64,000 nt of DNA, taken from assembly GCA_014526335.1 (NCBI GenBank), contig JACTAT010000034.1, positions 1 to 64,000 of the forward strand. Reading direction: 5' to 3'. Both the position numbers and the translations under genes were made by a program. The stretch comes from Chrysaora quinquecirrha (Eukaryota > Cnidaria > Scyphozoa > Semaeostomeae > Pelagiidae). The notes under the pieces were generated by a model. It did no database searches, was not told the origin of the DNA, and saw only the letters and a list, made by a program, of their open reading frames with translations. Of this stretch, positions 1 to 11,600 are shown piece after piece; within the stretch, counting starts at the first letter, position 1; each line of letters opens with the position of its first letter.

Positions 1-49
1 TTAGAATTCACTGTTTCATCTTTTAATTTTTTATGTAAATTACTTTTAG

Positions 50-1311
50 GACTTATCGTGCGGACAAACTTTTTTGATCCTGTAGATGAACATGATGCCT
101 TTAATGATTTTAATGATTTCGAGGTAAGCTTATTTTTATAATAGTAGTCAGTGTTAGTAATTTATATGAAATTGCGATGAACAGCGGAATCATTTTCGGG
201 CATACTTAAAACTTAAAAGCTTTTTTCGTCTGACACTCCTCAGAGTATGAACGTCAGAAACAGACCGGAACAATAGACTAAGGCGGAATTTATACCCAGA
301 TGTGGCTCGAAATGCACCAATCAGAAAGAACGAAAAGCTGAATTGGCATTGTGTTTTAAACACCAATCAGCTGGTCGGATACAGCGGGAAGACCGGTTCT
401 GTGTAGAAAGAAAGAGTTCGTTTTCTCGCTTGGACTCTTCAAATGATTCATTGGTTAAGAAACCTTCGTACTAAAGTCAAAATTTAATTTTTGAGCATGA
501 AATTTAGTACTCTTGTTTTTGAAGAAATGAGAATTATGCTGACATCACTTTATAATGCTTTACTTCGTGAATAACACTAGGAAGAAACAAAATTTTTGAC
601 ACCGTATTTTTTTAGTCAACACAAAGAACAGTCAAATTTGTACTTCAAAAAAGTACAACTCGCCATAAACAATTTTTTAACCGTCTAAATCAATACTTTT
701 TCAAATCCTTTGCCTGAATTAACCAATGTTTTCATCAATAAACCCTTGCTGTAACTTATCCCAGCAACAGAAAATCCTCAATTGGGTGAAATGTGCATAA
801 AGTTTGTGCACATGTTTGATTTATCAATGGAATTCATTACAGCATATTTTTTTTAAGATGAAATATGAAAACTTACCCTTTCACTCACAATAGTGTATAT
901 TCACAGTAAGTATTCTGACAAAACAGTGGCCTTGAAGCTACTGTTCGCAAATAAAAGTTCTAAAGAGGGTTCTAAAGAGGGTTTCGAAGGCGCTGTGGCG
1001 TCGTGGTGTATTCCAGCTGACTCGTGGTGTCAAGAGCTCGATTAGTTTACCTACTACAGAGATCCTAGCGACTGGTGCTAAAACACCATTTCACCTTCAC
1101 TTTCACCGCGAAAAGACATACTGCGAAAAGACATCGTAATGGGACATTACTACTTTCGTTGACTCAATTTTCGTTTCTCGTTTAGGAAAGTTTTGAAGAG
1201 ATGGACGATATGCCACACGACGACGACGATGCCGATCCAGCCGATCATGAGTCGCACAGTTTAAAAGAAACGACCGAAAACCACATCAGCGATATCGGAC
1301 AAGCAGTTTAG
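50..1311 (+). CDS. C-terminal exons of an unidentified acidic-tailed protein
   Basis: Two exons are visible, 50-123 and 1186-1311, and the gene starts left of the window. The first follows a TTTTAG acceptor and ends at a GAG/GTAAGC donor. The second follows TCGTTTAG and ends in TAG at 1309-1311. They join in frame (exon 1 has 2 + 72 nt, exon 2 has 42 codons with the stop). The encoded tail is rich in Asp, Glu and Phe, with a repeated FNDFNDFE segment and a DDDDADPADHE run, and no membrane segment. Such tails are typical of cytosolic C-termini of membrane or trafficking proteins, but I do not recognise the family and give no function. The intron carries a rearranged repeat and a SINE fragment. 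Confidence 0.6.
183..472. repeat. Repeat R1, internally inverted copy
   Basis: This intronic copy belongs to a dispersed repeat also found at 4341-6178, 11826-12035, 44740-46690 and 62311-62580. Positions 183-395 match the right half of R1 in reverse orientation (TCTGACACTCCTCAGAGTAT core), while 395-472 matches the left half in forward orientation (TTGGACTCTTCAAATGATT). One half has therefore been inverted relative to the other copies. I see no coding potential and no clear terminal inverted repeats. Confidence 0.6.
985..1108 (+). mobile_element. SINE 3' fragment
   Basis: The end (GCTAAAACACCATTTCACC, about 1077-1098) is shared with the SINE fragment at 47725-47865. The upstream part contains degenerate tRNA-like words (GGCGTCGTGGTGTA, AAGAGCTCGAT). 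It lies in the intron of the first gene. Confidence 0.5.
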
Positions 1312-2094
1312 ATGCCGTTTAGCAAGGTACTAATAGCTATGTCCGTTAGTTTTTTTATTCGCTTCTTAAAACAATCAAGTCCGGCTCGCTATTTGTTGGA
1401 ATTCCAATTTTTTTCCGGATAACTATTTTTTAGTAGGATCTATTTACTTTTTACGTGCTTTCACCGATGGGCCTAGGGAATAATTGAGCGCGACATTAAA
1501 TCATGGTTGCAAACCGGTTTTAGGCAACGGCCCAACGCTGTACTTATACTGTACCGTTTTGGCTCTATAGGATAGAAAAGACGCTTTGAACAATACAAAA
1601 CTGCTAAGAAAACACCGAAGAAAAATATACCTCTCCTAGGCCCATTCGAGCTGAAAAATTGAAAAATTTATACTGCCCCATTGTTGCCAGGATATATCTT
1701 GGCTTTAAAATTATCCATTTGGCTTTTTTGATACCTTTACCGCTTTCTTGTATTAGTAGGGATATAATGCAAACTCATTGTCAAAGTGTATTCAATGGTA
1801 TGGGTTTGCTGCATTATGAATGTCGATGTTTTCGCTTCTTTTTTGGGGTAACCATAGTAGTTAGAAAAATTTGGCCCAATTACATGGCTAAGTAAAACTC
1901 GTACCAAAAAGCAAACTTTGTCGAGAAGTAAGCGACAGTCGGTGGCTGAACGTTGATTTGAACATTGCAGCTATGTTTAAGGAATATGTTTTATTTTTCG
2001 GCCACTTTGCAAAACAGACCCTGGCTAAACGACCAAACATTGCTCGTCCAACATCTGAACATCTCAAATTTGCTTTCCAACGATGATTTGACGT
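1312..2094. other. 3' flank of first gene, no gene seen
   Basis: This stretch probably holds the 3' UTR and spacer. Short ORFs here have no recognisable protein character, and I see no clear AATAAA signal. Confidence 0.4.
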
Positions 2095-2097
2095 TTG

Positions 2098-2817
2098 GCC
2101 ACGGCAAAAAACATTGTTCGTCAAACATCTCAAATTTGTTTTTCCAGCAATGTGGTCACGTCAAAAACATTGTTCGTCAAACATCTCAAATTTGCTTTCC
2201 AGCAATGTGGTCACGTCAAAAACATTGTTCGTCAAACATCTCAAATTTGCTTTTCCAGCAATGTAGTCACGTCAAAAACATTGTTCGTCAAACATCTCAA
2301 ATTTGCTTTTCCAGCAATGTGGTCACGTCAAAAACATTGTTCGTCAAACATCTCAAATTTGCTTTTCCAGCATTGTGGTCACGTCAAAAACATTGTTCGT
2401 CAAACATCTCAAATTTGCTTTTCCAGCAATATGGTCACGTCAAAACATTGTTCGTCAAACATCTCAAATTTGCTTTTCCAGCAATGTAGTCACGTCAAAA
2501 ACATTGTTCGTCAAACATCTCAAATTTGCTTTTCCAGCAATGTGGTCACGTCAAAAACATTGCTCTTCAAACATCTCAAATTTGCTTTTCCAGCAATGTG
2601 GTCACGTCAAAAACATTGTTCGTCAAACATCTCAAATTTGCTTTTCCAGCAATGTAGTCACGTCAAAAACATTGTTCGTCAAACATCTCAAATTTGCTTT
2701 TCCAGCAATGTGGTCACGTCAAAAACATTGTTCGTCAAACATCTCAAATTTGCTTTTCCATCAATGTGGTCACGTCAAAAACATTGTTCGTCAAACATCT
2801 CAAATTTGCTTTCCAAC
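2098..2817. repeat. 56-bp tandem satellite, about 12-13 copies
   Basis: The unit is about 56 bp and contains ACATTGTTCGTCAAACATC, then AAATTTGCTTTTCCAGCAA and TGTGGTCACGTCAAA. Copies are nearly identical, with small indels such as CCAGCA/TTCCAGCA and single-base variants. Because 56 is not a multiple of 3 and the unit lacks stops in all three forward frames, it yields three overlapping long ORFs that are satellite artefacts and not genes. Flanking sequence (CAAACAATGTTTG, GGCCAAACGG) resembles the diverged repeats at 44018-44640 and 63100-63770. Confidence 0.95.
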
Positions 2818-2821
2818 ATGT

Positions 2822-4340
2822 GCTGGTCAAGCAGTGTTCTGTGACGCGGCCAAACGGTCAAACAATGCTTTGAAAGCTAATCTCAAATGCTTGGCAAACA
2901 ATGTTTGGTTGTTTGGGTGGGGCCTAAGAGTTTATTAAACAATGTCTACAACGTTGAACGAAACGTTGAACCGAAAATTCGATATTTTCCAGGCTCATGC
3001 ATAGGAACAATGTGTTATTGCATTCTAATCGCACTTTATTTCAACCGGATTTTTATGCTTCTCACGAATTCTAGGACATTGAAAAATAAACTTTAATTAC
3101 GATTAATTCAATATTTTTAATTGCGTCGTCAGTAATATCAAAATTATATTTCAAATTAAGCAGAGATTATGGAATTTTATTTAGATGTTTTTTAAAATAG
3201 TATTCAATGATTTTAAAAGAAAGGAATACTGTTAAAGTTGCTTTATAGATGTGCAAATTTAAGAAATCAAAATTTTGTTGCCAAACCTCTAGACATAGAG
3301 AATTGCCCAGTTTTTTATGAAAAATCTTTTTCCAGAACTTCCGTCTGAAATTTTTACAGATAGAAACTTTATCAATTTTGTGGTGACGTTTAACAGTATT
3401 TCACTTCAGAATTGATTTTGTAATTCTATTTTGCTTTGACTTTTAGTTTTTTTGCTCATAGACGTGGCCAAATAATTGTGGAAAATTATTAGAATTTCAC
3501 ACTTCTTAAGGCCTTTAGATATTAACTGCTTTTTGACTTATCTATTACCACGAAAAGCACAAAATTGCCAAGTAAAATAGGCAATTAACTGAATCTTGCT
3601 GTGCTAGACTTTTATTGCAATGTGAAAGTGTAGCTAATTCTTGGAATTTCAGCAAACTAAGGAGGAAGTTTTTAGATAGTTTTTAGCGATGTCATTTCTT
3701 ACTATGTAATGTAAGATTTGTGTTATACAAGGTTTTCTCTTGCAGGAATATATGAAGTACTAGGATGAAGTTTATTAAAACAAAGTATCAAACAAACTAT
3801 ACAAGTGTCGTTTTTGTAGTGGCTCATCTTTAGATAGCCATATAGGTAGCTCTTAGTTACGTGCTTACTGTGATCCCAAAGATATTTCCTTATTTCCTAA
3901 TTCAATCATGTTATGATTAATTCCAATGGTGTCATGGGTGTAGGATCTAGGGTGACCATTGGAATAGGGGGGCAATCATGGACAAAATATGTGTTGAGAT
4001 GGATACTAGTATTGATTGAGGGTCTATGTCTTTGCTCTTCCTCCCACATTCAATGTTGCTCATTTTCTTAAGGATTTCATTACATATTTTCACCCATATG
4101 ATGGCTTAGTTAGTTCTGATGTGAATAGAGCAAAATATCCAGCATTGAACTGGGGGTAGGGGGGCAATAAGAAATCTGCATGTACATCCCAGTATTGTCT
4201 CAACAATGCTGGCCATTATGGTAACTTCTTCACAAAGAAGGGCGAGAGCCCTAAACCATAGAGTAGGGCTAAACTGGGAAAGATTTTAGTTCAATGGCAT
4301 CATTTTAAGACTGGTAACTGGATATTGCCTTACAAAAATT
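2822..4340. other. Intergenic, no gene recognised
   Basis: This is AT-rich sequence without a convincing ORF or RNA gene. An AATAAA lies near 3085 (GAAAAATAAACTTTAA) but cannot be tied to a transcript. Confidence 0.4.
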
Positions 4341-4422
4341 AGTAAGTTCGTTTTCTCACTTGGACTCTTCAAATAATTTTATTGGTCTTCCTGTAGTATC
4401 TGACCAGCTGATTGGTGTTTAA

Positions 4423-5996
4423 CCCTTTCACATCCGCACTCCTAAGGCCATCTACTCTTGCAATCCGCATTCCCTGAGCATTCCACAAGGATGAAACTGA
4501 CAAATTTCAGATCCAGTTTTCAACAGTAAAATGCACTCTGATTTGAAAAAAAATAAAATAAAAAATACACAGAAAGCTTTCAAGTTAACAAATGATTTAT
4601 TTTTTATGATCTAAAGTTCTTTTTGTCCGCTTCTATCGAATTTCTCACCAGATGTCCTAAAAATTTAGAGTTGGGTTGGTGCAGAGCGCCGTAAAATGGA
4701 GGAGCAAGAAAATGGAGGAATCCCCTGTCAGCCGTAAAATAGCGGAATCGCCTATTTTCTGGGGGGAAACGCGTGTAACCTTGCTGAATTCACTTCAGTT
4801 ATTTTTAGAAAAGGAAATAATAAGCTTGATAAATTTGATTTATTATATATGAAATGAAGGAGTGATCTTTGGTAAGGCCTAATAAACGTTATTTTGGCCT
4901 AAAATTGATTTAAAATGCATCTTCAACTTCAAGGATATTATTTTCAGGTGGTGAAAAGTTAACCACGTTCAGTTTTTAAATTTTTGTCAATAAAAGTTGA
5001 GAATTTAGTGCTTACAGATGTAAATATGTCCTATTTTCTTGACCTCTAAAATAAAATTATAGTTCTCTACTTCAATTGTTTATAATTATTCCTCTGCTCT
5101 GCTCGAGGCTTAAGGTGGAAAAAACTCCCGCTGTAAAATAGCGGAATGGCTAGGCCCGTTACCCTATGTAAAATCGACGAAATCTCTGAAAATATGTCCC
5201 TGCGACAATTTAGGCTGTTATTTTCTAAAATAACAAAATAAGCCATGCAAGTACAATAAATAGACACTTTATTGATAAAAATAAAAAAAATATTGATTCC
5301 GCTATTTTACGGCTGAGGGGAGATTCCTCCATTTTCTTGCTCCTCCATTTTACGGGGCTCAGAGCCACTAGGGTTGAAAATTTATTCTTTCCTTTTCCCG
5401 CGTTGCCGCGCCTTGCGAGCAACATTCAAAATGAAAGTTTCAAATCCTTCTTTCTCATCCGAAAATCAAATAAAACATTTCCACCAACTCCAGTTGCATT
5501 TCTTCTTCAATTTATCAAAAAATTATTTGTAAATCCTGCCAAATCACTGGAAGCAAAGCTCTAAAACTCGAAGGAACGATGTGGCCTAACCGCCATTACT
5601 TCCGCGCTGAAAATAACAGACAAACTCTGATGATGACTGTTGGAAAGTACAGTCGAATATACAGTGAATAAACAAACAATTGTCATCTCTCGTTTGTTTT
5701 CTAATCAAAATGTTTAAGCTTCTGGTTATACTATTCATAATAAACAGACAAACAACTTTCAAACTTTGAACAGGTATTGCTCCAGTTTTTCATATAGAAA
5801 CATATAGAAGAAATGAACCAATCAGATAGAGCTATTCAAGCCCTATTGTTTCCTATACAATAAAGAGCCATTCTGTCATTCCTTATTTAGATTACTGCCC
5901 TTTTATGGGAGGCACCCGGAAAACACGAAAACGTGTTGGCGGATGTCAAGAACATTCCGATCAAAACACGAAAACGTGTTGGCGGATGTGAAAGGG
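4423..5996 (-). mobile_element. piggyBac-like nonautonomous element, copy 1 (interrupted)
   Basis: The termini are perfect inverted repeats, CCCTTTCACATCCGC at 4423 and GCGGATGTGAAAGGG ending at 5996, flanked by TTAA on both sides. TTAA duplication with CCC ends is the hallmark of piggyBac. The right end carries two tandem copies of a CATCCGCCAACACG module with the hairpin AACACGTTTTCGTGTT. It is reversed relative to copies 13148-13877 and 16633-17366. It is about 840 bp longer than they are because a second element sits at 4668-5376. No transposase is encoded. A short ORF conserved in all three copies ([12 protein letters not shown]) has no known match. Confidence 0.85.
4668..5376. mobile_element. 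Long-TIR element nested in the piggyBac-like copy
   Basis: Near-terminal inverted repeats of about 60 bp flank AT-rich sequence. The left arm starts near GCCGTAAAATGGAGGAGC (about 4689) and the right arm ends near CTCCTCCATTTTACGG (about 5355). Both arms also hold an inner GCCGTAAAATAGCGGAAT block. AAAATTTA is present on both sides (4660-4667 and 5377-5384) and only once in the uninterrupted sister copies, so an 8-bp duplication, hAT-like, is likely. The outermost 15 or so bases of the two arms do not match, so the exact ends are uncertain. Confidence 0.7.
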
Positions 5997-6178
5997 TTAA
6001 AACACAATGCCAATTCAGCTTTTCGTTCTTTCTGATTGGTGCATTTCTAGCCGCATCTGGGTATAATTCCACCTTAGTCTATTGTTTCGGTCTGTTTCTG
6101 ACGTTCATACTCTGAGGAGTGTCAGACGAAAAAAGCTTTTAAGTATGCCCGAAAATGATTCCGCTGTTCATCACAATT

Positions 6179-6445
6179 TTGAAGTTTTGTAAAACTCAAA
6201 GACTAAAAATTAGTAAAGGCTGTCTTGGGCACTCTGGAAAACTGACTGTATTATCTGTTGGCTGTGCCCAGAAGGACTGGAGGAGGGACAAGAACATTGT
6301 TGAAAAATGTACATGATTTTTTATACCTAAAAATTGCATGGAGAAAATCTTTGTGCATGATGAAGGTTCCAGTCTAGTCTGCCACTACACTTAAATCAAA
6401 GTAAAAACAATTGAGAATTTCAAAGAATTGGAGACAGCAACTTTC
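6179..6445. other. 3' flank of ZNHIT2, nothing seen
   Basis: This is short sequence between R1 and the ZNHIT2 stop codon. I see no ORF and no AATAAA on the minus strand. Confidence 0.3.
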
Positions 6446-8283
6446 CTAGTTGAGTTCTTGTATTAGCTTTGATTGACTCTTAGCTCGTATTGATTTTATA
6501 TTATTGTCAAATACTTCATTCTCTTTTTCAACATTCTTCCAGTAATTTCTCAATTTCGTTCTTAAATAACTAGCAACATCTTTAAGTCCTGATAAACATT
6601 TTTCATTTTCCAACGCCCATGAAGCCATGAAATAAAGCTTCCTTTTAATCTGCAAGTACTTCTTCTTTTTCTGTTTTACGTCATCAGTCCTTGTTTCTTT
6701 TTGTATGGATTCTAACCCAGTACAGACTAGTCTATACAGGTCAGAAATACAAAGTAACGGGACCATGATTTTGTCAGCAGACCCAATAGGTTTAACATCA
6801 CTGTTGATAATGGTACACAAATCATCAAGTGTAATTTCTATAGGGTTTATAGTGCCAGACAAGTTTCTGTTCTCTTTGATGATTTGGACAAATGATGTCA
6901 AGCACGACTCAATATCAGAGTAATTGTGACTGCATCCCAGAACTTTAGAAATGCTAATAACAGTGTCAAGTGCATCAATAGTTGAATCCTCCATATCACC
7001 ATTGTAAAGTCTATATACAAAGACATAGGCAGCAATTACTTCTGCAACATTGAACACCAATAATGAGCTTGGTTCTTTGTTTGGAAGCAGCTTGTTCATT
7101 GGTGGAAGATCGTGAATAATTTCAGGAATTTTTTGTTCATTTTCAGAAACAGTGGGCTGCTCAATTTCTAAGATTTTTCTGTCCCTGCAATGAAATAGCT
7201 TCAATTAAATGCTTGTTTACAGACCAGGTTGAAAAATATGCATTAGATATACAGTAAAGATTTTTCAAGGGGAACTATCATAGAACACTCTCTTCTACCC
7301 GAAAAAGTTGAAAGTTTCATGAAATTTTAAGTAGAGGAACAGAGGTTGTGTGCAGAAGTGTTTGGCTCTCAATTGATTATGACAATTAATCTTTAATCAC
7401 TGTATGGGAGTACCTTTCATGGTATTACAGACAGCCTTACTTTAGTAGGTAATATAGTTCTGCAAGGTACTACACCACTTAACAGGTCTGCAGTTTTTTT
7501 GCCAGTTGGTTACTGAAGGGGTACCTATCAGAGTTCTGCACTTTATAACGAGGTCTTGGGTTGCAGCAGAATTTCAAGTTTGCAATTTCCCAAATGGGGG
7601 AGGAGTAGCTATGTTTTTAAATTTGTTGGGGTGCAAAAAAGATACCACTTATTCTGTTTTACAGCCTTGTCATAATAGGTAGAATGTTATGGCCATTGTT
7701 ACATGTTTTGGTTGGTCATTTTTTGTGACCATTCGAAAACTTTTATGTTTAAATTATTATTTCACCTGTTTTGAACACACTTATTGAGCCACCAAGGCGT
7801 GCAAAGTTGTTCCAGTTCGACTTCTCCCTCCTTGACAACCTCTTGAAATATTTTTCTTTCATTTTCAGTGAGACGTTCCCAAATATCTTCAAACCCCGCA
7901 TCAGCGAAATCCAAATCTTTCATTCTTTCTGCCAAGCTTTCAGCATCCGAATTTTCCAGAATATCTTGTTTGTTAGCATCTTCAGAATTAACCCGTTTTA
8001 AAGTCTCAATCATTTTTCGCTTTTCTGTTTCGGAGACGTGTTTCGTTTGTAATTCAGACATCACTTGCTCTCTGTAAAAATCTTCAGAACAGGAGAGATG
8101 CTTTGGACTTCGATAGCAAGCAAGTCCGCAATACCAAACCGCGCATCTTGGACATTTGTATTTTTGAAATTCCTTGCTGCAAATCTCACACTTTTTAATC
8201 GACATTTCTGAGCCCAATTCCGATGATTTCGGAAGCTGAATTTCCGAAAAACGTTCTTCAAATCCATCCCCAAAACTCGCCAT
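6446..8283 (-). CDS. ZNHIT2: Zinc finger HIT domain-containing protein 2
   Basis: Two exons, 8283-7766 and 7184-6446, join as AG/G (donor CAAAACAG/GTGAAA, acceptor TTTCATTGCAG/G) to give 418 residues, close to about 403 in human ZNHIT2. An N-terminal zf-HIT treble clef is complete: Cys32, Cys35, Cys44, Cys47, Cys52, Cys56, His62 and Cys65. It is followed by the family's FYREQVMSEL, an IWERLTENERKIF helix and a PWWLNK block. The C-terminal half matches the family segment around VIAAYVFVYRLYNGD and LYFMASWALENEKCL, ending in LIQELN. In vertebrates ZNHIT2 links the R2TP/RUVBL1-RUVBL2 chaperone to U5 snRNP assembly through PRPF8. The same role here is inference from homology. The start codon is 318 bp from that of OGA on the other strand. 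Confidence 0.93.
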
Positions 8284-8601
8284 TTTACTACAAGCTTTTC
8301 ACTTTGTTTCCCTGTGTTCAGGGACTGGATCGAGCAACAACTTTCCTTACTTGTTTCCCTGTGGCCTTTTAAAGGAGTCTGGAACGAGAAAAAAACAGGT
8401 AATCAAAACCGGTTTGACAAGAATAACCGGAAACAAACAATAGAAAAACTCTGAGGTAATTTTTGAGAAAAGTCATTCGTGAGACGAAATCAAGAGAGAA
8501 AGAGGAAAGTTAAGTGCACTCGAATTTTCAAGCTGAATCCCAAGAAATATCGTATTTTATCGCGGTGTTGCCCGTGTAAACCTTTTAAAACCAAAGACAA
8601 A
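8284..8601. promoter_or_regulatory. Shared ZNHIT2/OGA promoter region
   Basis: The start codons of ZNHIT2 (minus) and OGA (plus) are divergent and 318 bp apart, so their promoters must overlap here. I see no TATA box, which suits two housekeeping genes. An in-frame upstream ATG at 8479 would extend OGA by 41 mostly basic residues and shorten the spacer. I prefer the ATG at 8602 because the extension looks like 5' UTR. Confidence 0.6.
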
Positions 8602-11600
8602 ATGGTTGTGATTGAAGAGAAACCGTTTCTTAGCGGAGTTATCGAAGGTTTGTGTCTAATTTGACGACAGATTTCGACCTTCCCTTTTCCGTCATCCAAA
8701 TTTTAGGCCGAGAACACCCGCCCTTGACTAAAAATTTTCTTTATTCTCTCATTTTCAGGGTTTTATGGAAGACCTTGGACTTGCAAACAGCGAAATGATC
8801 TTTTCGAAAGGTATTTTGTATTTTTTTTTGCAATTTTGTTGTTGTTTGTTGCGTAAAAGAGGAAAAGTAGATCGCCGACGACGAGAAATTGAAATTTTGC
8901 TCTGTTGCGACATGAATTTTTGATTGGTTAGGTACCGTCACGTGATGTCTGGGTGCGATCAAACAATGATCTGCCATTAGCTGAACCCAAAGGGAAATTT
9001 TTTCCCAACATAAATTACCGGTTTTGACAACACCGTGAATATCAAAATTTAATTTCATTTGCATAAGGCCTTAATTAATTTTCATTTTTCCTTACATCTG
9101 TTCTGATTCTTTATTGCAGAATGAAGAAATTGGGAATGAATACTTATGTTTATGCACCAAAAGATGATGTAAAGCATAGAGTATTTTGGAGAAAGTTATA
9201 TACAAGTGAAGAAGAAGGTTGGATTTTATGCAGGAATCATTTTCTCAGTTGTCTTTGAGGCTGTGGATCATATAGGCTAGAAAATGTTTTGCTTCATTTT
9301 ATTTAAGTTGGGAGGTTTGCAAAATGCACACTGAAGTTTAGAGTCAAGAAAAATATGTGCACCTGTTTCCAATGTTTTAATTGCAACTGCCTGCCAACAC
9401 ATTGGGAATGTGTAATTTTTTTATTTCTATGGCAAAATGAATGAATGAAGTTGTGCCTTCCTGGGGCTGCTTAGGGTCTGCTGTTTATGTCAAATCCTGA
9501 GCTTTATGTATTTCTGTTTACTTTGCAGCAAAACTTGCAGCCCTGATCACTGCAGCTGAATCTGCAGGTGTTAGTTTTGTGTATGCAATTTCTCCTGGAC
9601 TTGATATTGTATTCTCATGTGCTGCTGATGTTGCCGCTTTGAAGAGAAAGATGAAACAGGTACATTATTGATAAAAATTCAAATTTTAGTATTTATTATT
9701 GGTGAAACATTGTTACATTATGACACTGAGTTTCAGTTGTGGCAGTAAACATTTTTTCCTTAGTCGAACCTTGAAGAATGGGCCAATTTTTCTGCAGAAT
9801 GTCAGAAAATACTTGAGTTAAACCCAAACAAAGTCCGTCAGTGTGAAGCCTTTGTGTGGAAACACACTGTAAACATGTTTTAAAGAATGGTACAGGGTGG
9901 TTTGTGAAAAATCCTCAAAAAAATGAAACAGGCAGGCTGGAAGCAAAGCCAAGTGTCCTTATGCCCAGTGACAAGACTGTCTTTTTAGATGTTTTGAACA
10001 GAGTTTTTATTTTGGTTTTTGGTTCATAGTGAAAAGATTCCCTGTAACCTTTGACGTATATAATTAGACCCCGCAAATGTGTCTATCTAAACAAAACAAA
10101 GTAAACTAAATAAAGATAAGATTAACATAAATATTAACACATAGTCCAACAAACACCCCATTTTGGTGATTGATTACCCCCAGACCAGCTGAGCAGCAGC
10201 AGCCCCACCCTCAAACCAACATATCTCACACAAAAACGACCAGTGTCAAAGCTAAATGATAATGAAATTTGCTAATGAAGTATAAAAGAGTTTTGGTATA
10301 TAAATGAATATTGAAGCAATGTCAGCTAAGACATTTTCCTTTTTGAAAAATGAGTCTATACGATCTATACCTGATTTGTTCTGTTCTCAAGGTCTCCAAA
10401 CTTGGATGTAAGAGTTTTGCAATACTATTTGATGACATTGATCCAAGGTTAAAGCTTCCAGATAGTAATATATACAAGTCATCTGGAGATGCTCAGGCCA
10501 TTCTCGCAAATGAACTGTTTCATTACTTGAAGAAGCCAAGATTCCTGTTCTGCCCAACTGGTAAGATTCATTTAATACTACACTCCACCCTTAGAAGCAT
10601 AAGTCTTCTTTTCCTACTATCTAATTTTGTAAATGCTTTCTTATCCCATACCAATGGCAGTGCACTCATTTTGTTAGAAACTAAGGTTCAGGCTGAGCGG
10701 CAGCCCTTCAAGCAATATCTTGCCAACATTATATCCGAGCAATTAAAGGTGAAAATTTTGTTGTCGCAGGGGTTTGTGCAACCTGTAGATAGCCTATCGC
10801 ATCAGTCATTGACAGAGAATTGGTGCTGTTATATTATGAATCCTATGGATAGCATGAAAAAAATGTTAAAAACCTCAATATATGAGGAAACCGAGCCCAA
10901 GTGTTTCTTATGGCTTCATGCAAGTACTTCTCTAGAAAGCAAAATGAGTGCATTGCCATCTATAAATACCATTTTCTGGAGTAGCCTTCCTGCTATCCAC
11001 TTATGCAATTCACTTCTGTTGGACAAATTCTTTCTTAAAATATTCACTTTCTATTTATTTGTGTTATTGGACAATCACCAAAGAGTAAGACTAAGCATGC
11101 AGCAATTTCTACGCCTAAGAATTATTTACCTGCCTGAATTTACTGGTGACCCACTAGAATTTATTGGAGTCCAGAATAATCAAGTGTGCTGAACATGCCC
11201 TAGCATTATTTCTCCAGGCCCATGTTTTTCATAATAGTGTTGATAATTTAGGTGCATCGTTTGCATGATAATCATTTGAGCATGAAGAAAGCTATGTATC
11301 TGCAAGAAATCAAAGACCTCAAGTACTTGGCTTAAAAAATGGGCCAACACGATTACATTGTGCTTATATATATTCAGTTCTAGGAAGTTTTGATACAAAA
11401 AAACTTCAAGCTGATTGAAGTGGAGACAGTCATGGCATTGGATCGGTGTCTGAAGGTTTTCAGCTATTTGCTTGAAAAACACGCTTCTCTTTTTCCTTCA
11501 ACCTATCCTATCACTTTCCTGTCCTCACATTTTCCCATGCCTTATTAGTTTTCTTATTATGAGTTGTTTTGTTACCTTATTTCTTAGTTTAACTTTATGT

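Larger units (their letters stand above)
4341..6178 (+). repeat. Repeat R1, forward copy split by a piggyBac-like insertion
   Basis: The left part (4341-4422) and right part (5997-6178) together match the uninterrupted R1 order seen at 62311-62580. The break falls at TTAA, which is duplicated on both sides of the inserted element. This fixes the order of events: R1 first, the TTAA element second, and a long-TIR element inside that third. Confidence 0.75.

Noticed and set aside
1965..2938. Long ORFs of 174-249 codons on the plus strand
   Set aside because: They are translations of the 56-bp satellite in three frames and have no independent protein character.
8479..8601. Upstream in-frame ATG extending OGA by 41 residues
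   Set aside because: The extension is basic, lacks resemblance to OGA N-termini and looks like 5' UTR, but it cannot be excluded.
10350..11192. 280-codon ORF on the plus strand
   Set aside because: It is OGA exon 5 read through the donor into intron 5. Splicing and the family alignment support the exon ending at 10560.
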